Numbered from the stretch's first letter, positions 25,362-35,679 are shown. The stretch is DNA of 64,000 nt from Planctobacterium marinum (GCF_036322805.1 NZ_AP027272.1:248001-312000), one strand, 5' to 3'. Notes: generated from the sequence alone by a model not told the origin. A program made the numbers and translations.

Positions 25362-27323
25362 ATGAACTCGCAACTTGCTGGTATGATAACAGGGTCGGCA
25401 CTGCTATTGAGTGTGTCGATTTATGCTGAACCGCAGCCTGATGAAACCGATGACCTGGCTTTGATGTCTTTCGAGCAACTTTTGGAACTGGAAGTGAGTG
25501 TTGCTTCCACCCAGTCTGAAAATATCGTCAAAACACCTGCCGTGGTTTCTCGCATTGATGTGGGCCAGCTACAAAAAATGGGCATCCATAGCTTAGCTGA
25601 GATGATTGCCATGCTGCCCGGTGCAGATGTGCAACACACCGGTATTGGCACGCAATCAGTGATGCTACGTGGACTATTTGAGGCCTTTAATCAGAAAGTA
25701 TTATTTCAATTGGATGGCGTACCCTATTGGCAAGCTTCCCACAGTGACATTCCCATTGCAGGCATTCCTTTGGAGGCAATCAGCCATATTGAAGTGATCC
25801 GTGGACCTGGCACGGTGTTTCATGGCTCTAACGCGTCCGCCGGGGTTATCAATGTGGTCACTAAAAAATCTGTTGCTGGCAGTTTACATGCAGCAGTCAT
25901 TACGGGTGGTGGCAAAGAGGCGGCGCTTAATCATGGGATGCCTCTTTGGGGCGGAACATTAAACCTATCTGCGCATTGGCGTGAGAGCCAGGAATACGAT
26001 GCTTTTATGGATTTCAGGCCCACTCCCGGTTTTTTCCCGCCGGACACACCAAACAGTGGCAGTATTGTTAAACAACCTGATGATAAATCCATTATGTTAG
26101 GCTGGGCAGATGATAGTCTTGAGCTGCAATATCACGAATTCCGCTCAAATGTTCAGGGCCTTGCCGCCGCAGCCACGATTTTGAATCACAGTGAGATGCA
26201 ACAAGAAGGGCGCCTGTTTAAGGTGGACAAAAGCTGGCTAACGGATACGCAACAGTACCGATTGTATGCTGACTACAGCAACTTCTTCTTGCGCATTCCT
26301 ACGGAACGCCTATTTAACGGCAGTGAGTTTGGCGTGCAAAACTTTGGTGATGGTGATGATAACAACCGATTGCGGGTCGGTGGTCAGTACATCCATCAGA
26401 CCAGTGATCAAACAGAGTGGGTGTTAGGTGTCGAAGCGGAGGAGCGGGAGACCGGAGACTACCTGAACACCGATGCAAATGGGGTAACCCGTGTTACCAC
26501 TATGGAACAAAATGACGTCTCCGAGTGGGCAGTGTACGGTCAATGGTTGCATGATTTTGACGATTTACGGGTGTCTCTGGGTGTGCGTTATGTAGACAAC
26601 CAAGCATCGGGCGCTAATGTGTTACCCAGGATTAGTGTGATCCATAGTTTTGATGCTTATAGTTCCGTTAAGGTGCTCTATTCCTCCGGTTTTAATTCTC
26701 CCAACTTTTTCCAGAAGCACATTAATATTCCACCAGGGGTGATCGTGGGTAACCCCGTAATCGAGCCTGAAACAGTAGATAGCCTCGATGTAGCCTACAC
26801 TTATACCAAGGATAACGAACTGTTTATCGCAAATTTTTATTGGACCCATGCCGATGACTTTATCCAGCGTATGAGCAATGAGTTTGAGGTTCGCTTCGAA
26901 AATACTGATCACTTCAATCGTTACGGTCTGGAGCTGGACTATCAGTTTGCAACGGAAACCACACAGTGGTACTCCAATTTGAGTTATCAGCATGAGGGCA
27001 GCCAATTTTCAGAGAAGGATATTGGACGCCAGTTTGTTCCGCGGTGGTTGGCGAGGTTAGGCATGGTATGGGACTTCAAACCGCAACACAGTGTTGGCCT
27101 GAGTTTGCGCTACGCCAGTGAGCGGACTGCGGTAGATGAAACTTTGCTTCTCAACATGCAATATCAATATGAGCGGGACTATTGGCAGGCTTATGTGACG
27201 TTGGAAAACTTACTTTCGGATGATTATGCAGCCCCCGATTTACAAGATCTGAATCCGTTGCGCACCATTACCGCTGGGGACGAGGACACTGCAGTAAGAG
27301 TGGGGGCCAGAGTATTTTTCTGA
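25362..27323 (+). CDS. TonB-dependent outer-membrane receptor
   Basis: 653 residues. Signal peptide about 1-22 (ITGSALLLSVSIYAEP). A short acidic segment with MSFEQLLELEVSVAST follows, as is common before the plug in this subgroup. The plug covers about 50-170: TPAVVSRIDVGQLQKMGIHSLAEMIAMLPGADVQ, SVMLRGLFEAFNQKVLFQLDGVPYW, IEVIRGPGTVFHGSNASAGVINVVTKK. A 22-strand barrel then runs to the terminal VRVGARVFF. The substrate is unknown. No Fur box or riboswitch is recognisable in the 198-nt upstream region. It ends at a strong bidirectional terminator. Confidence 0.92.
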   Translation: MNSQLAGMITGSALLLSVSIYAEPQPDETDDLALMSFEQLLELEVSVASTQSENIVKTPAVVSRIDVGQLQKMGIHSLAEMIAMLPGADVQHTGIGTQSVMLRGLFEAFNQKVLFQLDGVPYWQASHSDIPIAGIPLEAISHIEVIRGPGTVFHGSNASAGVINVVTKKSVAGSLHAAVITGGGKEAALNHGMPLWGGTLNLSAHWRESQEYDAFMDFRPTPGFFPPDTPNSGSIVKQPDDKSIMLGWADDSLELQYHEFRSNVQGLAAAATILNHSEMQQEGRLFKVDKSWLTDTQQYRLYADYSNFFLRIPTERLFNGSEFGVQNFGDGDDNNRLRVGGQYIHQTSDQTEWVLGVEAEERETGDYLNTDANGVTRVTTMEQNDVSEWAVYGQWLHDFDDLRVSLGVRYVDNQASGANVLPRISVIHSFDAYSSVKVLYSSGFNSPNFFQKHINIPPGVIVGNPVIEPETVDSLDVAYTYTKDNELFIANFYWTHADDFIQRMSNEFEVRFENTDHFNRYGLELDYQFATETTQWYSNLSYQHEGSQFSEKDIGRQFVPRWLARLGMVWDFKPQHSVGLSLRYASERTAVDETLLLNMQYQYERDYWQAYVTLENLLSDDYAAPDLQDLNPLRTITAGDEDTAVRVGARVFF

Positions 27324-27335
27324 GTGTGAAAACAA

Positions 27336-27362
27336 AAAGAGCCGCAACAATTGCGGCTCTTT
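27336..27362. terminator. Bidirectional rho-independent terminator
   Basis: A 12-bp perfect stem with a 3-nt CAA loop (core GAGCCGCAA/TTGCGGCTC) has a T-rich flank on the minus strand (TTTTTGTTTT) and a shorter one on the plus strand. It serves the TonB receptor gene and the convergent methyltransferase gene. Confidence 0.88.
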
Positions 27363-27380
27363 AAATGGTTTATGAGCTAA

Positions 27381-28148
27381 TCAGGGTTTGCGAAACTTTA
27401 AGGTCCAGCGGTCGGTATTACCAGTTACTGACTTGCGACCCACTTCATAGATCAGGGTATCGTCAAGACGGTGATGTAGGTCACTATAATCGACAAATTC
27501 AAACCCGGCTTCCTGAATTTCCTTGATTGCCAGTACAGGATCGAAGCGACGGCGATTTTCGTTATTTGGGGCTTCCATGTGGCGTGCTGTGTGATCAACA
27601 ACAGCATAAGTGCCACCAGACTTGAGCGCGTCGAAGGCGGCTTTATTCATGGCACGACGACCTTCTTCGGAAAAATTGTGATAGTTGCGGAAGGTCATTA
27701 CCATATCGACATCTGTTATACCTAAACCAGCATCAGACAGTTCCAATGAGTAAAATTTAGCGCCTTCAGCGCGGTATATATTGGCATCTTCAGCAATGAT
27801 CTGCATGTTTTCAAAGCCAGGCTTATTGCTCAATCTTTCTTTGATGCGGCTGGTTCCGATAGCTCCATAATATTGCCCATTTTCCGCTAATACCGGGGCT
27901 AACAATTTAGTATACCAACCACCACCTGGTACCAGTTCAACTACGCTCATATCTTCCCGGAAACCAAAAAATTCCAGGGTTTGCATGGGTAAACGATTAT
28001 CGTCGCGAGCCACTTCTTTTTCGCTTCGGATATCAGCTAGCAGGGCGTCTTCCAACTTTTGTTGGGTTTTGCTGAGCTCTTCAGCATTGGCCGTAAGACT
28101 GCTTAACGCCAGCGATACAGCGGCGATTTTTAATGCGGTTTTGATCAT
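27381..28148 (-). CDS. Class I methyltransferase with an export signal peptide
   Basis: 255 residues from the ATG at 28148 (GAGGAAAATT upstream). The N-terminus is a classical signal peptide, MIKTALKIAAVSLALSSLTANA, with cleavage near residue 22. The mature protein has the Rossmann methyltransferase core: VVELVPGGGWYTKLLAPVLAENG (motif I), an acidic ribose region (AEDANIYRAE), DVDMVMTFRNYHNF (motif IV) and GGTYAVVDH. SAM is not known to be available in the periplasm, so either the product is exported for another function or the signal is not processed. Similar signal-bearing predicted methyltransferases are widespread in gamma-proteobacteria with no defined role. Confidence 0.82.
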   Translation of the reverse strand: MIKTALKIAAVSLALSSLTANAEELSKTQQKLEDALLADIRSEKEVARDDNRLPMQTLEFFGFREDMSVVELVPGGGWYTKLLAPVLAENGQYYGAIGTSRIKERLSNKPGFENMQIIAEDANIYRAEGAKFYSLELSDAGLGITDVDMVMTFRNYHNFSEEGRRAMNKAAFDALKSGGTYAVVDHTARHMEAPNNENRRRFDPVLAIKEIQEAGFEFVDYSDLHHRLDDTLIYEVGRKSVTGNTDRWTLKFRKP

Positions 28149-28326
28149 AATTTTCCTCAATTTATAGTTGTTTTCCTGTAGCAGACAACAAGATAGACCC
28201 ATCATCGTGATTTGTCATTGCATTCAATACGCAGTTGCCACAAAAGGGATTAATTCAATGCTTGGTTTAGGGTATATTCTGTCTCTGGCAAGACTGTCTG
28301 ACTTTCAATCCATATTTTCGGAATTT

Positions 28327-29592
28327 ATGTTCAAAATTATTCACACCTCAGACTGGCACTTGGGGCAATACTTCTATACGAGACACAGAAAACAAGAGCA
28401 CCAGCAGTTTTTACAATGGTTGCTGCTGCTTGTTGAGAGGGAAAGCGTAGATGCTATCATTGTCGCGGGGGATATCTTTGATACCAGTGCGCCGCCCAGT
28501 TATGCCCGAGAACTCTACAACGAATTTATTATCGGCATACAGAAGCTGGACTGTCAGCTTGTTTTTGTTGCGGGTAATCACGATTCAGTAGCGGTATTGA
28601 ATGAATCAAAAAGACTGCTAAAGCAATTGCATACTCACGTCATTGCACAAGTATCTGAACAACCCGACGAGCAATTGATTATGCTGCAAAATCAGCAGCA
28701 AAATATGTTGGTGTGCGCGGTTCCTTTTGTGCGACCTCGCGATGTGATGTTAAGCGAGGCACAACAAAGTGGGTTGCAAAAACGCCAGCACCTGGGACAG
28801 GCCATCAAGGCGCATTATCATTCCCTGTATGCGCGGGCTTGCGAAATACGGGATGAAGCCACCACTGCCATGCCAATTTTAATGACGGGTCACCTTTCGG
28901 CGCTGGGTGTGAGTCAGTCTGATTCGGTTCGGGATATTTATATCGGGTCCCTCGATGGCTTCCCTGCGTCTGATTTTCCACCGGCGGATTACATTGCCTT
29001 GGGCCACATTCACAAGGCACAAAAAGTTGCGGATGCCGAGCAGATCCGTTATTGCGGCTCCCCCATTGCTTTAAGTTTTGATGAACTTTCACAGCCAAAG
29101 AGCGTTGAACTTGTGTGTTTTGAGCAACAGGCATTGCAGTCGGTAACCAGCATTACTATTCCGCGTTTTCAGGCAATGCAAAAGCTCAAGGGCAATCTTA
29201 AAGAGCTGGAACAACAGCTGGCGCAGTTGCCTCGTGATGAATCCATCTGGTTGAGTGTCGAAGTGACAGAACAAGACTTTCTGTCTGACTTACAACAGCG
29301 CTTACAGCAGCTGACAGAAGGCACAAGATTGGAAATTTTGCAGGTGACTCGGGCTAAAGGTCAGCGTCGCCAGGTATTATCTGCGCAGCACATTGAATCC
29401 CTGAGCGAGCTGACTCCCATGGAAGTGTTTGAACGTAGACTGGCACTGGAAGACTTTTCTGATGAAGAGCAACAAGCCCGAACAGCGCGTTTGATAACGC
29501 TGTTCAATGAAATTGAATCAAGCCTGGATGAGGACGCTGAAACGCCAGCAAAGGTAGCAGAATCAGCAGCAGAGCAAGGAAAGCTATTGTGA
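28327..29592 (+). CDS. sbcD: SbcCD nuclease, subunit D
   Basis: 421 residues from the ATG at 28327 (MFKIIHTSDWHLG); the longer frame adds 53 unconserved residues. The Mre11-type phosphoesterase motifs are all present: D9/H11 in SDWHLG, GDIFD, GNHDS, and the C-terminal GHIH in ALGHIHKAQ. The capping domain occupies about 270-420, and the tail is slightly longer than E. coli SbcD (about 400 residues). With SbcC it makes the hairpin- and end-processing nuclease that opens DNA cruciforms and processes double-strand breaks. The stop overlaps the sbcC start by 4 nt (GTGA). Confidence 0.95.
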   Translation: MFKIIHTSDWHLGQYFYTRHRKQEHQQFLQWLLLLVERESVDAIIVAGDIFDTSAPPSYARELYNEFIIGIQKLDCQLVFVAGNHDSVAVLNESKRLLKQLHTHVIAQVSEQPDEQLIMLQNQQQNMLVCAVPFVRPRDVMLSEAQQSGLQKRQHLGQAIKAHYHSLYARACEIRDEATTAMPILMTGHLSALGVSQSDSVRDIYIGSLDGFPASDFPPADYIALGHIHKAQKVADAEQIRYCGSPIALSFDELSQPKSVELVCFEQQALQSVTSITIPRFQAMQKLKGNLKELEQQLAQLPRDESIWLSVEVTEQDFLSDLQQRLQQLTEGTRLEILQVTRAKGQRRQVLSAQHIESLSELTPMEVFERRLALEDFSDEEQQARTARLITLFNEIESSLDEDAETPAKVAESAAEQGKLL

Positions 29593-32500
29593 AGATACTG
29601 AGTCTGGCGTTTCAAAATCTCAACTCTTTGCAGGGCAGGTGGAAAATAGATTTCACCGCTGAGCAGTTTGATGCCAATGGTTTGTTCGCCATTACCGGCC
29701 CCACTGGAGCGGGTAAAACCACACTATTAGACGCTATTTGTGTGGCCCTTTACCATCAAACCCCAAGGTTGGGCGCGCTGAGTCAATCCAGTAATGAAAT
29801 TATGACCCGCGGACAAGCGCAATGTGGCGCTGAAGTGGCGTTTGAAGTTAAAGGAAAGGTTTACAGAGCCAGTTGGTTTATGCGTCGTGCCCGAGGAAAA
29901 GCGGATGGTAATCTGCAACCAGCGGATGTGGAACTGGCGGAGGTGGAAAGTGGCAAAATACTGGCGTCGCAGATAAAACAAAAAGCCGAATTGGTAGAGC
30001 AAATCACCGGATTAGATTTCGCCAGATTTACTCGCTCTATGATGCTTTCGCAAGGTCAGTTTGCGGCGTTTCTCAATGCTCGAGAGGAAGAACGGGCTGC
30101 ATTACTGGAGGAACTGACAGGTACCGATGTTTACGGGCGAATTTCCGAAAAAGTGGCACAAAGAAGGTCTGAAGCTAAGAGACATTTGGAGCAGCTGGAA
30201 GCGCGTTTGGCGGGAGCCCAGTTGTTAAGTGATGAGCAGCGAGAGGCTTTACGGAATGACATAGAACAGCAAAGTCTTGAGGCTGAAAAAACCAAAGCTG
30301 ACCTTCAAAATACTGAAATGCATCTGTATTGGTGGCAGCAACTAGTAAAGCTGGAAGAGGAGTTATCCGGGGCACAATCTCAGCTGACAAACGCACAGCA
30401 AGCACGGCAGGCAGCCGAGCCTCAAATGGAGTGCCTCAGGCAAGGCGAGGCGGCCGAGAAGCTGCGCTTCAATTGGCAAAACCAACAACAAAACACAACC
30501 GCGCAACAGCAAATGCAAGCACGCATCACCGCACAAGAACAGGCGTGTGCTTCCGCCACCCAACAACAACAGCAAGCAGAGCAACAGTTTTCGACTTTGA
30601 ATGAGCAGCTCAAGAAGCAACAAGTTAGATTCGGCGAGCTTGAGACCATGATCCGCCAGACCCTGATCCCGTTAGAGCGAGAGTTGCTCAGTACTGAAAA
30701 TCAAAAATCCGACGCTCAGCAGCAGCTGGGGCAGCTGCAACAAAGTAACAATGAGCTGCAAAGCCAATGGCAGCAGATTAAACAATCCCTTAGTCAAACA
30801 GAAAATGAAATGCAGCGTTTGCAAGCTTGGTTGCGAGAGCATAAATGGCTAAAAGGGCTGGAGCACAAGCTATCTGGTTGGCAGGTGAGCGCAAAGCATA
30901 TAGCTGAACTGCAACAGGTAATTCAGGAAAAGCAGCAGGCTTTGCAAGAGAGCGAACAGCAGCATCAAAGGTTGCTTGAACAAGGTCAGGCAATGGCTAA
31001 AGCTGAATCTGAAGCTCGTCAAAAGTGGATGGCGCAGCAACAGCAAGTGATGCAATTAGAGCAAGCGTCAAACGCGATTGTGAGTGAAGAGAATAGAGAG
31101 CAGTGCCAACGACAACAGGTTGAACTCAGCCAGCAAATCCCGGTATTAATGAGGCTGAAGGAAATTCAGCGCCAATGGTTGTTTTATCAAGCAGAAATAT
31201 ACACTCAAACAACAGCATTGGCTGAAACGGAGCAAAATAAAGCGACGGCACAAGAGAAAATAGCGCTGCTGCGAAATGATTATGCAAGGCAGGAAAAATT
31301 GCTTAAAAGTTTGCAAAAGCAACTGGCCCTGACCCAGGAAATAACCCGCTTCAGAGAGGTACTGGATAAAGATTCCCCCTGTCCTTTATGTGGCTCAATG
31401 GAGCATCCAGAATCCCTCCCCGAACTGGTGGAAAGTGAAGTGGCCGAGGAGCTGCAACAGGCTGAACAAGAGCTGGAGCAGTTAAAGCAACAGGGCACAA
31501 AAGCCCGTGAGCAGCTTGAGTCGCTCACAGAGAAATGTCGATTATTGGGCTCGGGCATTGAGCAAGCCAAGACACAATCTAGCCAGGCTGAATCTGATTG
31601 GCGTGCGCAATTAGCAAATTTTCAGATTGCGGATACTCTATTGATTTCGGATAGAGAACAGCTTAGCCGGTTGTATAAAAAGTCAGAAGTGGAATTGGCG
31701 GAGCTTCAACGGCTATTAGCTGAGGACGCGGCTCAGCAGGAAAAACTGAAGGCTGCACAGCAAATGAGCAGTCAGTTGCAGGTTTTATGTGACAGTGCTG
31801 CTAATGATGTGTCCTTGCAGCAAGCTAAACTCGATGCTCATCAAAAGCAAATGCAACAGTTGCATAAGGAACTAGAAAGTCAAATTCAATCTTGCCAAAT
31901 ACAATCCCTTGCCTTTATAGAGGAAATGCAACAGGTGGCATTTCCAGAGCCTGTGCAAGCAATTCCAGATCCCCATTGGTTTGACGCTTTGCAGCAACAG
32001 CTATCGCAGTGGCAGGCTAATTCCGAAGCGATGCAGTCGTTGACCTCGACTTCCGATAAACTGCAAACCCAGCTGGCGGCTATTACTCCACAGCTGGAAA
32101 GCAACGAGCAGCAACTGAAGGATGAGCAGACCAGGCTGGAGGTTATAAAGGAAAACCTGCAGGCCATGCAGCAACAAAAACTAACACTGGCCGGTGAGCA
32201 ATCCAGCGAGCAATTACTCGATGAGGGACGTCAACAATTAGCCACATTAGTAGAGAACGTGGAAGCCAATCGAAGCGCTGCACAGCAGCTACGGGACCTG
32301 ATGTTAGCCAGTCGAAATAAGCTGCAAAGCTTGCAACAGCAACATCAGGAAATACAGCAACAAGGTGTCGAGCTTCGCGGGGTTTTCTCTTCCCGACTGG
32401 AGGAAAGCCCTTTTGACGATGAGGAAGCGTTTCAGTCAGCGTTATTGCAAGAGCGGCAGTTACAGCAATTACGGGAGCAAGATAAAACACTGGAGCAACG

Positions 32501-33293
32501 GCTTCAGGAGGCACAAACATTATTGGCCAACACTCAAAACAGGCTTGCTCAGCACCATGGCAATGTGCCCGAACAACAGGATAAGGAACTTCCCGACAGG
32601 GATGAGGCGATAGCCAGGTACACCCACCAAAAGCAACAATTTAATGAGCAATTGCAACTGTTAGCAGAGAGGTTGGGGGAGCTAAGGGGGCAGTTGCAGC
32701 GGGATGAGCGCAACCGTCAACAGCAAAGTGAACTGGCACACACCATCTCAGAATTCAAAAACGAGTTCGATGATATCCAGTATTTGTATGATCTTATTGG
32801 TCATGCCAAAGGAGAAAAGTTTCGTAAATTCGCTCAGGGACTGACCCTGGACAATTTGATTCATCTTGCTAATCGCAGGTTGCAGCAATTGCACGGTCGT
32901 TACCTGCTTAGCCGAGAAAACGTTGAAGGTTTAGGCATTAAGGTAACCGATACCTGGCAGGCAGACAATCAGCGCGATACCAAGACCTTGTCGGGCGGGG
33001 AAAGCTTCTTAGTGAGCCTCGCATTGGCTTTGGGCTTGTCTGATTTAGTGAGCCACAAAACCAGCATCGATTCTCTGTTTCTGGACGAAGGGTTTGGCAC
33101 CCTTGATGCCGAAACTCTCGACCTTGCACTGGACACCTTGGATAACCTTAATGCTTCAGGCAAAACCATCGGTATTATCAGTCATATCGAAACCTTGAAA
33201 GAGCGCATTCCGGTACAGATCAAAGTGAATAAGAAAAACGGCCTCGGGGTGAGTGAGTTAGAAGCGCAATATCGGGCTTCGGTTGCGGGTTGA
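29589..33293 (+). CDS. sbcC: SbcCD nuclease, SMC-like ATPase subunit C
   Basis: 1234 residues from GTG 29589. Walker A GPTGAGKTT lies at 37-45, the Q-loop region is MMLSQGQFAAFL, and the C-terminus has the signature TLSGGESFLVSLALALGLSDL and Walker B LFLDEGFGTLD. Two very long Gln- and Glu-rich coiled coils flank the zinc hook CPLC at about 597-600 (DSPCPLCGSMEHPE). At 1234 residues it exceeds the 1048 of the E. coli protein, the extra length being in the coiled coil. ATP binding and hydrolysis drive SbcD nuclease action on DNA ends and hairpins. Confidence 0.95.
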   Translation: MKILSLAFQNLNSLQGRWKIDFTAEQFDANGLFAITGPTGAGKTTLLDAICVALYHQTPRLGALSQSSNEIMTRGQAQCGAEVAFEVKGKVYRASWFMRRARGKADGNLQPADVELAEVESGKILASQIKQKAELVEQITGLDFARFTRSMMLSQGQFAAFLNAREEERAALLEELTGTDVYGRISEKVAQRRSEAKRHLEQLEARLAGAQLLSDEQREALRNDIEQQSLEAEKTKADLQNTEMHLYWWQQLVKLEEELSGAQSQLTNAQQARQAAEPQMECLRQGEAAEKLRFNWQNQQQNTTAQQQMQARITAQEQACASATQQQQQAEQQFSTLNEQLKKQQVRFGELETMIRQTLIPLERELLSTENQKSDAQQQLGQLQQSNNELQSQWQQIKQSLSQTENEMQRLQAWLREHKWLKGLEHKLSGWQVSAKHIAELQQVIQEKQQALQESEQQHQRLLEQGQAMAKAESEARQKWMAQQQQVMQLEQASNAIVSEENREQCQRQQVELSQQIPVLMRLKEIQRQWLFYQAEIYTQTTALAETEQNKATAQEKIALLRNDYARQEKLLKSLQKQLALTQEITRFREVLDKDSPCPLCGSMEHPESLPELVESEVAEELQQAEQELEQLKQQGTKAREQLESLTEKCRLLGSGIEQAKTQSSQAESDWRAQLANFQIADTLLISDREQLSRLYKKSEVELAELQRLLAEDAAQQEKLKAAQQMSSQLQVLCDSAANDVSLQQAKLDAHQKQMQQLHKELESQIQSCQIQSLAFIEEMQQVAFPEPVQAIPDPHWFDALQQQLSQWQANSEAMQSLTSTSDKLQTQLAAITPQLESNEQQLKDEQTRLEVIKENLQAMQQQKLTLAGEQSSEQLLDEGRQQLATLVENVEANRSAAQQLRDLMLASRNKLQSLQQQHQEIQQQGVELRGVFSSRLEESPFDDEEAFQSALLQERQLQQLREQDKTLEQRLQEAQTLLANTQNRLAQHHGNVPEQQDKELPDRDEAIARYTHQKQQFNEQLQLLAERLGELRGQLQRDERNRQQQSELAHTISEFKNEFDDIQYLYDLIGHAKGEKFRKFAQGLTLDNLIHLANRRLQQLHGRYLLSRENVEGLGIKVTDTWQADNQRDTKTLSGGESFLVSLALALGLSDLVSHKTSIDSLFLDEGFGTLDAETLDLALDTLDNLNASGKTIGIISHIETLKERIPVQIKVNKKNGLGVSELEAQYRASVAG

Positions 33294-33310
33294 ATCGAGT
33301 CTCATTCAGA

Positions 33311-33341
33311 ACTGCGAGCACGGTTTGCACTGGCTCGCAGT
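33311..33341. terminator. Hairpin between sbcC and the TonB receptor gene
   Basis: Perfect 9-bp stem ACTGCGAGC/GCTCGCAGT with a 13-nt loop lies in the 57-nt gap between convergent genes. There is no U tract. It is a probable two-way terminator or 3'-end stabiliser. Confidence 0.5.
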
Positions 33342-33350
33342 AAGGTTTGC

Positions 33351-35390
33351 TTACAGCGACGCGCTCAAAGTGATAAATAGGGAGCGGGGTTCACCGACAA
33401 AGTAACGATAGTTGCCAAAGGCAAAATCAGCGCGCTCGGCATAGTCTTCATCCAACAGATTGAGCAGCCTGAATGACAGAGAAAAGTGTTCTGATAGCGG
33501 CATTGCAGCGCGCAAATTCAGCAGCTGATGACCATCGTATTTTGCCGTGTTGGCCGGATCTAAATAGTAGCTGTCCAAAGCGTACCATTCCAGCTCTACA
33601 TGGTAGTCGTCTTGCGACCATTTTAAGCTGCTATTGGCATTGAATCGCGGTGCGGTATCGATATCGTTACCGCGAATATCTGTGCCACTGGTTATGGCGG
33701 GATTGTTGTCGTAGGTGTGGCGGGCGTAATCCAGTGCTACAGTCCACTGCCAACTTGGCGTGAATTGCCAATTGATTGAGAGCTCCATACCGTCGTGCCT
33801 GGTTTCTCCCTCACTGACATTTCGCCGTTGTGTATCCTGGAAAATATGATCGGATTTTTCCATGCAATACAAGCTCACATCGTAAAAAATGGATTGATTC
33901 AGAGATTGCCACTGACCGCGCAAGCCAAGCTCCAGAGAAACCATATTTTCGGAGTCCAGGTTGGCACTCACCTGGCCATTTTGCAATCTGAATAACTCTG
34001 TAGCCTGTGGTGCTCGATAGCCATGGCTCAATTGAGAATAAACAAATTGTGATGCAGACAGGGAATAGTGAAGCCCCAGCTTAGCCGACCAATTAGAAAA
34101 AGTGCGTACCTGATCTTCTGGTCGATAAAAGCGGCAATTGTCCACGTCAGTGGCACAGGCATTACCATCGGAAAGTAAATTTTCGTAATCGTAACGGCTG
34201 TGTTCATAGCGCAAACCTGCTAACAGAGCCAGGGTATCATTGAGTTGGTATTGCAGATCAACATAAGGAGAAAGGGAGGTAGTTTGCACTTCGTAATCAT
34301 AGTGTTCACCTTGTGGTATGGCAGCGCTAAACGGTTCTTCCTGAAACTCTTTTAACCATCCTTCGGTAGAGTCGACATCAACGCCAGTTGTAACCTTAAT
34401 GTCGCGGTATTGGTAAGCCATACTGCTTAACATCCCTAAGCTGCGCTGCCCGTTTTCTTCGGTGGCTTGCCAGGGGAGGAAGTGCTGCAAGAATGCCATG
34501 TCATGATAGCGCAGGTAGGGTTTTAACAGGAATTGTGCGCCGCTGTATGCAAATTCTATTTGCGACCAGGCACGAAATGAACGGCTATCCCGATAGGCTT
34601 CTGGGTTTGGATTTACCTGCTTAAGAGCGGCATCTTCATATGCTTCAAAACCTTGAATAAAGCCAGCGGTTTCCTGATCCAAATTGCTATAACTGATGCG
34701 ATTTTTGATGCTGTAATCTCGATGCTCTTTTTGGTGTAACAAATCGAATTTTTGCTGCTCAAAACCGCTATCGTTTTTATAGCCACCATCATTAGTGGTG
34801 ACCCCGTAGACAGCGAATTTGTGCTCGCTGTGACTGCTCTTTGCTACAAATTGCTGGCGGTTGTATTGATTAGGACCAGCCTCCAGTGCCACAGAAAGTT
34901 CAGGTAGTCGTTGCCAGTCAGGTGACAGCAGGTTAATTACCCCATGTACTGCGTTGCTACCATAAACTACCCCCGCAGGCCCCCGTAGAACCTCAACTCC
35001 ACCAGATTGCAGAGTGTTGATATCAAATAATTGATTTGCATTACAAAAACCTGGTGCCCGGAGGCTAATACCATCTTCAGCCATATAAAACGCACCACAC
35101 GCGCCGGCGCCTGTGAGGACCGGGGAGCGTAAAGAGGTCAAATGTTCCTGACCATTACCGCGGCTTATCCAGACTCCGGGGACTCGATTGGTCACCTCTG
35201 TTATATGTGTCGGCGCAATTGTGGCAATCTCTTGTTGGTTCACCCGAGACAGGTTGCTGTTCACCTCAGCAAGGGCAAGGTTATTGCGGGTACCGGTAAC
35301 CACGATGGTATCCATGGCATTTTCTATTGCAAAGGCATTTGCACTTGCAAAGATCAATATAAAACTGAAGATAAGACGCTTGTGAAACAT
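33351..35390 (-). CDS. TonB-dependent outer-membrane receptor
   Basis: 679 residues from the ATG at 35390 (MFHKRLIFSFILIFASANAFA, signal peptide). A TonB-box-like MDTIVVTGTR follows at once. The plug continues with VNRVNQQEIATIAP-type strands, VPGVWISRGNGQEHLTSLRSPV, a Cys-bearing loop TGAGACGAFYMAEDGISLRAPGFCNANQ, and VEVLRGPAGVVYGSNAVHGVINLL. The barrel fills the rest, ending SLFITLSASL. The two plug cysteines about 24 residues apart may form a disulfide. The substrate is unknown; copper- or vitamin-type receptors share the TIVVTGTR start, but nothing decides this. It reads leftward from a 289-nt AT-rich upstream region. Confidence 0.9.
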   Translation of the reverse strand: MFHKRLIFSFILIFASANAFAIENAMDTIVVTGTRNNLALAEVNSNLSRVNQQEIATIAPTHITEVTNRVPGVWISRGNGQEHLTSLRSPVLTGAGACGAFYMAEDGISLRAPGFCNANQLFDINTLQSGGVEVLRGPAGVVYGSNAVHGVINLLSPDWQRLPELSVALEAGPNQYNRQQFVAKSSHSEHKFAVYGVTTNDGGYKNDSGFEQQKFDLLHQKEHRDYSIKNRISYSNLDQETAGFIQGFEAYEDAALKQVNPNPEAYRDSRSFRAWSQIEFAYSGAQFLLKPYLRYHDMAFLQHFLPWQATEENGQRSLGMLSSMAYQYRDIKVTTGVDVDSTEGWLKEFQEEPFSAAIPQGEHYDYEVQTTSLSPYVDLQYQLNDTLALLAGLRYEHSRYDYENLLSDGNACATDVDNCRFYRPEDQVRTFSNWSAKLGLHYSLSASQFVYSQLSHGYRAPQATELFRLQNGQVSANLDSENMVSLELGLRGQWQSLNQSIFYDVSLYCMEKSDHIFQDTQRRNVSEGETRHDGMELSINWQFTPSWQWTVALDYARHTYDNNPAITSGTDIRGNDIDTAPRFNANSSLKWSQDDYHVELEWYALDSYYLDPANTAKYDGHQLLNLRAAMPLSEHFSLSFRLLNLLDEDYAERADFAFGNYRYFVGEPRSLFITLSASL

Positions 35391-35634
35391 ATTGTTCTTT
35401 TTATTTGATTTAGCAAAAGCTGTTTTTACTGAGTGAACCCTCAAAAGGAACAAAACAAAGTCAGATTCGAATTAAATTCTCTAATATGACGCTAATTTCG
35501 CCGAAAAATGCGAAATTCAATATTTCAATTTAGTCCGTCATGTTCACTCGGTTCATTGTAAAGGGCTTTTCAATATTATAAAACAGAGTTCATTTATTTT
35601 ATTGACCACCGTTCTTTTAATATAATGCCACATT

Positions 35635-35666
35635 TGTTGATTGAGTTTTAAAAATCTCAATCAACA
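35635..35666. terminator. Hairpin downstream of the MATE gene
   Basis: Perfect 11-bp stem TGTTGATTGAG/CTCAATCAACA with a 10-nt A/T loop begins 13 nt after the MATE stop on the minus strand. There is no outer U tract, so termination is a likely but unproven role. Confidence 0.5.
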
Positions 35667-35679
35667 GGTAAGCACTCGG

